A stretch of 64,000 bases of DNA from Branchiostoma floridae (taxonomy: Eukaryota; Chordata; Leptocardii; Amphioxiformes; Branchiostomatidae). The notes under the pieces are model-generated. The model did not search any database and had not been told where the DNA came from. It worked only from the letters and a program-made list of their open reading frames with translations. Made by a program: the position numbers and the translations under genes. The stretch is from positions 17,099,780 to 17,163,779 of the forward strand of contig NC_049992.1 of the NCBI RefSeq assembly GCF_000003815.2, written 5' to 3'. Below are positions 42,790 through 54,700 of the stretch, one piece after another (the first letter of the stretch is position 1; each line of letters begins with the position of its first letter).

Positions 42790-45700
42790 CTGGAAACAAA
42801 AAAGGTCACATTTAAAAACATTTTAAAGTAATTTTTGTAGAATTTTTTTTAGAAATTTTTTCCAAACTTTTTTAGAAATTTTTTCTTTCAAAAATTTTTA
42901 TATTTCAGCCATACATAGTATGGTGAAATATATTGTATTCGTAATGTTTCTTTCTTCTTTCTTTCTTTCTTTCTCCTGTCAAATCTTCAAAGTGATTCAT
43001 CTCCGCCGTTCCTGGACCGAATGACCTGAAATTTGGCACAGGGGTAGAATGGGCCAATCCTTGATGCCTTTTTCTCAGTTTTTTCATATCTGCCTCTAAA
43101 ATGATTTTATTGAGATTTTTTGGTCAATTTTAGACCAAAACTGTATATTTTGGCCCCTGTACCCTGGTATTACAACCAAATGAGCTGAAATTTGACAGAG
43201 ATGTGCCTTGATAATGCCCCCATATAAATTCGATAACACTTTTGGTGTACAGTACAACAAAATGCTTATTTTTGCGATTTTTTGACCAATTTTTGACCAA
43301 AAAAGGACACTTTTGGCCCCTGTACCCTGGTATTACAACCAAATGAGCTGAAATTTGACAGAGATGTGCCTTGATAATGCCCCCATATAAATTCAATAAC
43401 ACTTTTGGTGTACAGTACAACAAAATGCTTATTTTTGCGATTTTTTGACCAATTTTTGACCAAAAAAGGACACTTTTGGCCCCTGTACCCTGGTATTACA
43501 ACCAAATGAGCTGAAATTTGACAGAGATGTGCCTTGATAATGCCCCCATATAAATTCAATAACACTTTTGGTGTACAGTACAACAAAATGCTTATTTTTG
43601 CGATTTTTTTACCAATTTTTGACCAAAAAAGGACACTTTTGGCTCCTGTACCTTGGTATTGCAACCGAATGAGCTGAAATTTGACACAGATGTGCCTTGA
43701 TAATCCCTTCATATAAATTCAATAACACTTTTGGTGTACAGTGCAACAAAATGCTTATTTTTGCGATTTTTGGCCAATTTTTGACCAAAAAAAGGACACT
43801 TTTGGCTCCTGTACCCTGGTATTACAATTAAATGACCTGAAATTTGGTATAGATAGGCATTAGATACTTAGTAACAAGATTCAAGTAAAATTTTTGACAT
43901 AAACAACTTTAAGATGATTAATTTTGGCACTTTTCTGAGGGGAAATTTGTTTTCTTTTGGCCTCCTGACGTGACCTTCCGTGACCCCGCACAGAGCCACA
44001 CCTGTGCGCGTCAGCCGGAGAGTTAATTGAATCAAAGACCTAGCCAATCAGCGAAGAGGAATTTGGCAAATGATCAACGCATCATCTTCTCCAGTTACAT
44101 GTTGCTGTTACAGCTTACCTTTGCCACTTCTTCTGTGTAAATTATTTTGTCTCTCTGGTCCTGCTAAAAACATAATATCGTAATTGGAACACACCGCGGA
44201 ATTGCACGGAGAACGGGCGAGTGGTTGGAAGGGGGTGCACTATACCGGCCGAACGAAACACGGCACAATTAACTGCCGCTGTGTACCTTTATACATCCTC
44301 TGTTGTTCCTTTCTTTCCTGTTAGTAGTTGCACAAAACAAAAATCTGCATGAGCATACAAAAAGTCATGAGAAAATGGGCGTATACTGACAAGAATTTTC
44401 ATTTAATTTTGGTCCGTCATAACCGCTATGACGTAAAACTTTACTGCTGGCCGTAGCATTAAAAATGGCGGGAAAATGGCGGCGTACGTTCAATTTGACC
44501 CATTCAGTCATAGATCCGGGCTATAATGCAACGGTTCCTCACACTTTTGCACGAGTTGTAGGTCACCAAAAGAAATTCAAGATTGCTGTTGAATCATGCT
44601 CGTCTTGTGCCGTGAGCACATGTGATTATTATCTACAAATCTGGCAATGAACGTGACAGTGTGTTTGTCCCACGACGAGCTCGCCTGCCCCGAAAATGAC
44701 CTGAAAACTTTTGGCCTTGTTGTCTTCGAATGCATTGTTATCGATGCTTTGTAAATTATGTATTGGACACCTAGATGTCTGAAGTGTGCATACCTCAGAA
44801 ATAACTATTGTTGCATGTGTAGATCTCTTTAAGTTCCACTATTTTTAATCGACCGGTATAAGGCTTATGACCGGTATTATGCCAATGCATGTTATCAGTT
44901 CTTTGGGGCATATCTATGATAATCCCAGCAGTCACTTAACTTCTCTTCAGGAGTTTAGCGTAACACTATTTCAGGTCAAACCGTCAAAGGCAACTAAAAA
45001 CAAACTTTAACGTTACTGAGTTCAACAGTACTTATAACTTGTTATCCGAAGTTGAAACGCTAGCGATGGTATTTTCGCTGCGCTGTTAGCTCCGTGCGAC
45101 TGTTGTTGACGGTCTTATAACGGTATATTTTGCACCCCTGTACCCTGGTATGAGTAACATTTGGTATAGATAGGCATAAGATAGTTGGTAAAATGATCCA
45201 AGTAAAATTTTTGGCATAAAGTACTGTAAAAGGCTTAATTACAGCACTTTTTTTAGGGGAAATTGGTTTTCTTTCGTTCTCCATGCCATGACCTTTCGGA
45301 CGTTCACCCCACAGAGCCGACATCTGCACCTGCGTCTAGCCGGCAGGAAGAGTTAATTCAATTAATGGTTCCGCCAATCAGCGAAGAGGAAAGCGAAGGC
45401 TAATTAATATTCATAAGCGGGACCACACAATACGTTAACTTGAAGACTCAGGCCGTACAGACTTCTTGCCAGGATTTTTTCAAAGCGTCGGACAGGGGTC
45501 CGGGGGCCGCCTGGCGGGGTCCAAGGGCAGGGCCACTGTGGGGGGGACCCAGGTGGGCGAAGCCCCCCCGGAAGCTCTTGCATTTTAGACTATTGAGAAG
45601 GCTTCTTTTATCAGTTTTTTTAGGGCCATATCTACGATAATCGTAGCAGTCACTTACTTCTCTTCAGCAGTTTGACTTTAAAATATTTCGGGTCAAAGCT

Positions 45701-48700
45701 TCAAAGACAACTAAAACCTCATAAACAACAAACTTTACTTAGCTCAACAGTATACAAAAATATTGTACGGGTTGCCATCCTTAGTTGAAGCGCTTATTTA
45801 TAGCGCTAGTATCTTCGCTGCGCCGTTAGCCGCCGTGCGACTTTTGTTGACGGTCTGATATCCCTACGTCGCCGCCTCGCTGATATTCCCACGGACATGT
45901 TTCAAGAAAAATACCCAGCAAAAAAACGCTGTTCTGCGTCAAATTCTATTCTATAAAACATGTGGGACTCAGTGTTACAGTCTAAATATTTTGTAGAAGC
46001 ACCGCTGTAGGAAAGAAGGTCCAAGCAATGTAAAACATCACGTAGCATGAAGTTCGCTGTCAACTGGCACACAGCACATGACTGTTTGAAACTCTAAGTC
46101 TAATCAACAGCCGTGTTTGATTGATAGCCGGCGGTCCTTTGATGAAGTCGGCGAAAGGTGCGTTAGTTAGAAAATCTGCGTTTAGTTTTGATACGTAATT
46201 ATAAGTTAGACAGTGGCGAGAATGATTATTTTCTCATCAATATTTCTCTTCAGAATTATTTGAACTTAATTGTACATCTAAACAATTGGCTTACCTGTGC
46301 AATGTTTATATGATTAATGATCAGTGTACTGAAATCATGTGTAACGTATGGCTCCTAGTCAATAGATCAGCATTTTCTCTATAGTGACCACCTGTCTATA
46401 GTGGCCACATTTCCTAGTGCTGTTGTTGTTTGACATAAACTTTGAACATTTAAATTGTAAGTAACTTTAAACTGCCAGAGTTTCAGCCCAATAAAACACT
46501 CTCAGCGCCAGGGTATGAACAGACTGACCAGACAGACGAAAATAAATCCTCGAACAAGGTTCAATCGTATCTTCCGGGTCTGGCAGGAAGTTGTTAAACT
46601 AAAATAAGAATAGGCTCGATGGCTGATTGCATACAAAGTAAAACAGTTTAACAGTTTTACAGCTTGAAGAAAACAAACGCTCCTACAGTACCTGCACCTG
46701 CTTGATAATTATTAAATCGTATGCCCTACTTGAATAAAAAAAGTTCACTGCAATAATAAATGTACCCACATCACAAGGAGCTTATACTTTTTTAAACTTA
46801 CACCTAGTTATCGTACTGAAAATTGTTAATGACATTACATGAAGTCATTCAACAATTTTCAGTCATGATGAAAATTTTCTGAATGGAAGGTGTGATTATT
46901 GTCATTTTCTGAAAAATAGAAGCAAGCTCTGTTTTTACCTGGAATCAATTCACAATACCAGTCCACTTTGGGGGATAATGTACTGTTAAGAGGATGTTCC
47001 ATTTTTGCGCAGGGGTGATTTGGAACAGTCCAATGTTGCGTGGGAAGGGGTATGGCTGAAATATGCTGTATTTGCTCTTAAGCAAATGTCGGCCTTTCTA
47101 GTTTTAGAAATTTTTTTATAGAAATTTTTTCCAAACTTTTTAAGAACCTTTTTTTAGAAATTTTTTACAAATTTTTTTAGAAATCTAAAGAAAAGAAAAA
47201 TTTTAGAAATCTTTTTTTAATCATTTTCACAGAGTGCAGTGCATTTTACAGATAAATTACAAGGCGCCATTCATCACTGTAATGCGCCCAACATCAGAAC
47301 ATTATTCTACAACGAACCTGATTGTAACTATCAAATTGAATGTAACATTGCTGGCAAATGGAGACCAGTACTGTAACATGCGTTTGTACATTTTGGATTC
47401 TTGCTTTGTGCTTACACAACATGTTTGAATACTAGCAAATGTATTTCAAGACTGCATTGAATGAATGTAGGGAGGGCAGTCATTATTTCAAATTTATTGA
47501 CTATGGACGAACCTGACCAATGAGTCCCAAACGCTTGTGATTATGTGAAGTTTTGATTTGCAAACCAAGTTCATATATTTCCAATTGCAACACACTGATA
47601 TTGCTTTGGGCTACTTAAACGTCCTGTCAAGTGTTCTAACCTACCCCAATCAGTAATTTTACACCACAATGTGTGTAGTTGCATGATAAATGTTGGCATT
47701 CAAAAAAGAGTAGAATAACTGTATGATGGCTGACCTTTCTGTTTCAGTTTGAGCAGCTGACCATCACCAGACCCGATGTACAGGAACCCATCGTTGTCCA
47801 GGGCTGGGGAAGACTGCATTTCCCCTCCCAGTACCTTCTCCCATTTCAGTTTCCCTCGTCTGATGTCCACAGCAAGCACTGACCCTCCAACCGTGGCTGT
47901 GCATGGGGAAAAGCAGTACACCAATTAAGAATAAATACTAGTAGTTTCATCAGGTTGATGACACAAAGCAGTGCCACAGAGTAGCAAGAAGCTAGTTTGT
48001 CCCTGACAGTGATAATAATCACTAACCAATAACGAAGTATGGCTACTTCTCCAAAGGTTGAAGGTTCAGCACTTTTCATTATGAACCTTGAGGAAGGTAC
48101 AATATGGACAACCAAAGCAGGGCTCAAAAAGTATTTTGGGAATACAGTCATAGGTACACTGGTGATTCTGACCATAAATTTATGAGCACAGAAAACATTA
48201 TTGTGTCCACCTTAAGCTTAAGATTATGTGTTAAGCACCAAGGACAGGTGTGCTTTCCTGTGTTTGGATGGCATTCTGCACAAAGGACAGGTGTGTCTGC
48301 CTGTGTCTGGATGGTGTTCAGCACCAAGGACAGGTGTGTTTGCCTGTGCTTGGATGGTGTTCAGCACCAAGGACAGGTGTGCTTTCCTGTGTTTGGATGG
48401 CATTCTGCACAAAGGACAGGTGTGTTTGCCTGTGTCTGGATGGTGTTCAGCACCAAGGACAGGTGTGTTTGCCTGTGTCTGGATGGTGTTCAGCACCAAG
48501 GACAGGTGTGCTTTCCTGTGTTTGGATGGCATTCCGCACAAAGGACAGGTGTGTTTGCCTGTGTCTGGATGGTGTTCAGCACCAAGGACAGGTGTGTTTG
48601 CCTGTGCTTGGATGGTGTTCAGCACCAAGGACAGGTGTGTTTGCCTGTGCTTGGATGGTGTTCAGCACCAAGGACAGGTGTGTTTGCCTGTGCTTGGATG

Positions 48701-51700
48701 GTGTTCAGCACCAAGGACAGGTGTGTTTGCCTGAGCTTGGAAGGAGTTCAGCAACCCAAAGCAACTTACAGTTTTGAAAAATATATGAATATCTACATGT
48801 ACCAGTGCACTTACTTCACAGTATTTCAAGGCAAGTTAAGTGGCAAGTCATTGTCTCTTATTTTTTTTCACATAACCTAATGTATGTTTCTGAAAATGAG
48901 GGATAAAATGATGGAATGCGCTTAGAAGTAATCATTTCCCCAACTATACTCCTTTATTTATAGCCCTGTAGTACACTGGTTCCAATAGACGTCATGCTGT
49001 ATTTCCTAGTTGTATAGTGGCATTAAAGAATGGTCGGGACAAACAGTACACCAGCTAGAAACCTTGGCCAAAGATAGACGAAGATGGAAGACTTATGTGC
49101 TTACTTGTGTGTGGATGGTGCTCATTACCAAGGACAGGTGTGTTCACCTGTGTGTGGACCATTTTCAACATTAGGGACAGAGTTGTTTATATATGTGTAT
49201 GTGAATGGTGTTCAAAACCAAGGAAAACATGTTTGCTTGTGTGGCTAGTGTTTAGCACTAGGAACAGCTGTTTGTGTGTGTTTGTGTGTGTATGGATGGT
49301 GTTCAGCACCAATGACAGGTGTGTTTGCCTGTGTATTGACTTTGTTCAACACCAAGTCATTGTCTCTTATTTTTTTTCACATAACCTAATGTATGTTTCT
49401 GAAAATGAGGGATAAAATGATGGAATGCGCTTAGAAGTAATCATTTCCCCAACTATACTGCTTTATTTATAGCCCTGTAGTACACTGGTTCCAATAGACG
49501 TCATGCTGTATTTCCTAGTTGTATAGTGGCATTAAAGAATGGTCGGGACAAACAGTACACCAGCTAGAAACCTTGGCCAAAGATAGACGAAGATGGAAGA
49601 CTTATGTTGATGGCATTGCTGCCCCTACGGCCGATGAGGCTATGGGACCGGTGAGGTGATAGTGGCAAGCAGTACGAAAAAAAATACAGGAACCTTTCAA
49701 TAAACCCACCTACAAACAGCGTTCCGTCCTTGTTGATGACTGGAGTAGAGTCGATCCCGTCGTGGTCCTCTCCGACGTCAAACTTCCTGACAAGACTGCC
49801 ACTGTCGGCGCGCAGGGTGTAGATGTGGGAGTCCCGCGAACTGAAGTACACGTACCGGCCGTCCCGGCTCAGGACTGGGGCGGCCCAGATCGGACCAGCT
49901 GCTTTGAAGGACCAGGCAGGAGTCCCTGTGTAACAGATGTGGAAAAGATGTTACCCTTGCAAAAACTGTTCCATATTGACACTATATTTAGACATCATCA
50001 TCTTCTGGGTGGACCAGATTGGACTGGGTGCTTTGAAGGACAAGACTTAGCGAAACAGGAAAAGAAAGGGAACAAAGAATATGTATATGTCTGCAACAAT
50101 GGAAGGGAGTAGCCTCTTTTGCAGCCTTCTAGGAGCACTGGCTGGGCTGGGGTGGGGGGCGCTGCTTTGCAATCTTAAAATGTGGGCAAGGTTCTTCTAT
50201 AGAAACTCTCATATGTTGACTCAGTGGATCAGCACTCCCAAAAAACATATGCCAGTGCTCCTACAGAAGACTGTGAAGAAGGCTAAGGAGGGCTATGGCA
50301 CATAGACTATCTGCTGCCTACCTCAGGGCAGTAATGTGCCTTATGTCATACCTGTGACGCAGAAACGTTCGAAACGGGTGTTCCGGACTGGGCCATAACT
50401 TCCGTATCAGACCAGTTCGAAAGGCGTATCACACAGGCTCCATTCGAATAAATCAAACTGTTTCGAGCGGGCCGAGTGCGGCGCCATCGAATGTTCAAAT
50501 ACCTGATTCAGACGTTGGAACATTACTGTTGCAACACTTTTTGTTCGAGGGCACCAAATTTGATCAACTTCTGGCGCATTTCGCATCAAAACAGGGGTTT
50601 TCTTACTAGGTGGGTATGACATAAATAAAATACAACACGGTGTATTCTGCATCACCCCTCGTTCCCAGCCCTCCCGCGGGTCGGATTACCCTCCGGCCTT
50701 CAGCCGTCTGGCGATCTGACCCGCGGTCGGGCTGATACCTCGGGTGATACAGAATACACCGTGTTGTATTCTATATTTACCAGTCTGTGTATCCAGCGCA
50801 AAGGCGTTAAAGTTGGTCTCCGCCAAAACTCCAACGTACACCAGCCGACCGTCATGTCCGATGGCAAGGCCTATCCAGATCTCTCCACCCAGATCGCGTG
50901 ACCACTTCACCGCCCCGTCCGGCGTGAAGGCGTACATCATGCTATCCAGGGTGCCGATGTAGACCGTGCCATCAGCGCCGACCAAGGGGGAACATGTAAC
51001 GGAGACACCTACAACAGACACAGTAGAAGGCATAGGTCAGTATCACACTTTTACATGAACAGGCCTTTTTTAGCTATAAGAAATATTGTACTTGGATCCA
51101 CAAGAAATAACATCAACTCACGCAATTCCACCCAGTGCTATAATACTGCAAAATGGAAAAATTATGTGCATTTGAAAGAATTTGGAAAGATGTACAAAAT
51201 GTAATGCAGCATCAGTTATCTTGACGTTATTTCACACACTTCAGACATTTTGGTGTTCAAGACAATCTTGAGAAGGCCTCTATAACAATGCCTTTATGTG
51301 GCGGTATTATGGCACCTGGAGGAATCATGAGAGTTGATGTTAACTATAAAGTGAAAAAATCTCAATTTCAGCAGTTCTTGCAACCATAAGAGATAGCTTT
51401 GTCCCTACTTTAGACCTACCAAAGTAAAGTAAGCATTACATTTAGTAGTGTGAATTCCAATGATTCTGCAAAAAGTGCACAAGTAGTGGACAGTTTTTTC
51501 AGCCTAATCACAAACCTGTTTTGTATCTCCATACAACGTGACCATCTTTCACACGTAAGGCATTGACATGACCGTCCTCCGTTCCAAAGTACACCACAGA
51601 CTGATCAGGGCTGAAGGCAGGAGACGACCCGAGATCTTCCTCTGGAAGGGATAGGAGAAATGTAAGAAATGTCATTTCTTTGTGCTATCGCTTTTATCAA

Positions 51701-54700
51701 TTTGTATCATCAATTATTGCTGCTGACTTCAGTACCAAGGACAGGTCCATTTGCGTCAGCATTGCATTCAGGACCAGCTGCAGATTTATTTTCTTGTGTC
51801 TGTATGTCATTAAGTAGGATTTTTATCCGTGGATGGTTTTCAGCACCAAGGACAGGTGCGCTTACCTGTGAGTGGATGGTGTCCAGCACCATGGATAAAT
51901 TTGTTTATCTATGTGTATGGATGGTGTTCAGGACCAATGACAGATTTGTTTACCTATGTGTATGGATGGTGTTCAGCACCAAGGACAGGTGTGTTTGCCT
52001 GTGTATTGACCTTGTTCAACACCAAGGACATGTACTTGTGTGTTGATGGTGTGCAGCACCAGGGACAGGTGTGTTTACTTGTGTGTGGATGGTGTTCATT
52101 ACCAAGGATAGGTATGTTCACCTGTGATTGGACAATTTTCAACATTAGGGACAGAGTTGTTTATATATGTGTATGTGGATGGTGTTCAAAACCAAGGAAA
52201 ACACGTTTGCTTGTGTGGCTAGTGTTTAGCACTAGGAACAGCTGTTTGTGTGTGTTTGTGTGTGTAGTGTATTGCTGGTGTTCAACACCAATGACAGGTG
52301 TGTTTGCCTGTGTATTGACTTTGTTCAACAATTTTACTCATGTGTTGATGGTGTTCAAGGAAAATATGTTTGCTTGTGTGGCTAGTGTTCAGCACTAGGA
52401 ACAGCTGTTTGTGTGTGTTTGGTATTCATTCTGTTTGTCCATGTACATGTATGTAAAAGGGCATTGAGTACCACTGCCATCAACATTGTCTTTAATTCAT
52501 TTTCACTAACCTGTAGTAAATGTCCACTTGACTTTTCCTGTCTCCCCATCCAAGGCATACATCTTGCCATCATCAGAACCAATGAAAATTGTCTCATCTT
52601 CCAAATTCACCGGCTCGAATAACTTTGTCCTCTTCTGATCTTCATTGTCCTTTTGCACTTGGACATCTTCTTGTTGGTCGTCATCAGCACTTCCTACGAT
52701 CCTGTTCCACTCTTCGTCATCTGTATATATTGAAGGTACTCCATCCTCGTCAATCTTGGCCGGTTTGATCTTTTCGTCTATGACACGGACACTGAGCTCG
52801 TTCAGTTCCATTTGGAGCACCTTAAGGTTGCTCAGAAGATGCTTCTCTTTAACCGACTTTGGGATGATGACGACACCCTTTTGCATGGCCCATCGCAGGA
52901 CAATGTTGGCCACAGGGATGTCCAAGATTTTGGAAAGTTTCGCCAAAATGGGACTTGTCAAGACAGGGTTCTTCGCCCGTTCCACGATCTTCTTCCTAAA
53001 CATCCAGTCCGTCCACATGCCACCCAGTGTGCTGTATCCCTGGTACACCATGCCGTGCTTTTCGCAGAACTCTCTCGTGGCCTCGTCGCGATAGAAAGGG
53101 TCAAACCAGTTCTGTACGACGGACACGGGTACCTCCGCCGTTGCCAGCAGCTTCTCCAAGTGTTTGGGGTAGAAGTTGCTGACTCCGAGGCTGCGAACTT
53201 TGCCCTCGTTGTGGAGCTCCTCCATGGCCTTCCAGGTCTCTTCCCATGATGCTTTGGGTTCATCCGGGGCACACTTAAAGTGGGGATCGCTGCAGTCTTG
53301 ATCGTGGATCAAGAGTAGGTCGATGTAGTCCATACCAAGTTTCTCAAGGGACTCCTGGACCGAGTCGAGCGTCAGGTCGTGGCCAAAAAACCTTGGGGAG
53401 ACCTTAGTGACGAGGAAGATGTCTTCTCGTGGGATGCCCGAGTCCTTAACGGCCCGACCAACCTCTTCTTCTGAGTGATAGCGATAGTACGACTGTGCTG
53501 TGTCAATCATTCTACAAAATAGGAAAAACAATAAAAAAAGTTAACGAAGGAACCTTGATTTAATCCAAAGGATAAAATTTTGAGTTACAGGCATAAAAAG
53601 TCATCATGTGATGCTTGTAACGTCGACTCTCATAGTTCTGACGGATAACTGATTAAAACATCATTAAAAAAGTTGGTTTTCTTAAAAAAACCTGAAACAC
53701 CTGCCACAGATATCTGCAGTGCCCATACCTTGGGAATTACTGAAGCCACACGAGTAAGGTCTTTGTAATTCACCGTTTTCACAAACTTGTCCTAGCTTTT
53801 AGAGTACCTAGCAAGGTCAACATCACATGTAGCAGATGTTAATGACCTATTGAGACTCATCTAAGCATCCTATAGGAATATTTCTGATACAGCACATCAT
53901 TAATAATTACATTCATGTCATACCTGTGACGCGAAAACGTTCGATACGGGTGTTCCGGACCGGCTGATAACTTTCCGTACGGCCTGGGTTTATCACACGG
54001 GCTCCATTCGAATAAATCGACCTGTTTCGAGTGGGCCGAGTACGGCACCATTGAAAGTTCGAATACCTGATTCGGACGTTGGAACATTACTGTTGCAACG
54101 CTTTTTTTTCGAGGGCAACAAATTTGTTCAACTTCTGGCGCATTTCGCATCAAAACAGTGGTTTTCTCAGGTGGGTATGACATAAATAAAATACAACACG
54201 GTGTATTCCGTATCACTCGAGGTACCAGCCCGACCGCGGGTCGGATCGCACGACGGCCAAGGTACATTCTATATGTATCTTGCCAATATATAAAGGATAT
54301 ACTGTTACAACCTGACTCCATGGTAGCAAGATTTTAGATGATTTTTAGATGACAACTTAACCCTTCAATCATACACCAGCCCCTCCTCCTCTTATGGTTT
54401 TGATTGACAGCTTACCTATATCCAGCTTTCAGTGCAAACAGCACCAGATCATATGTCTTATCCATCATCCCAGCTGTTCCGAGGCCAAAGACTGGAACTG
54501 CAAGAAAATTGATAGTACAATGTATCAATATTTTCTTTTATTCCATTCATCATTTTGTACTTCTGGTGATATCAGAAATTTGCCAAAAGCAATTCCTTAA
54601 ACTAACAATAAACATGTAAAATAGAAACAGATACAATCATAAAGGAAAATGACTTTCTCTGAATGCTGTACAGAATTTAGTATTTTGCATCTACTGCAAT

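Noticed and set aside
43130..43712. 148-codon minus-strand frame with internal repeats
   Set aside because: It follows the 163-bp tandem repeat and lies in an intron.
48104..48880. Overlapping open frames up to 258 codons with repeated CLDG/QHQGQV peptides
   Set aside because: Pure 43-bp minisatellite read in several frames, inside an intron of the minus-strand fusion gene.
50407..54321. Two similar minus-strand frames of 82 and 154 codons
   Set aside because: Both are copies of one non-autonomous mobile element.
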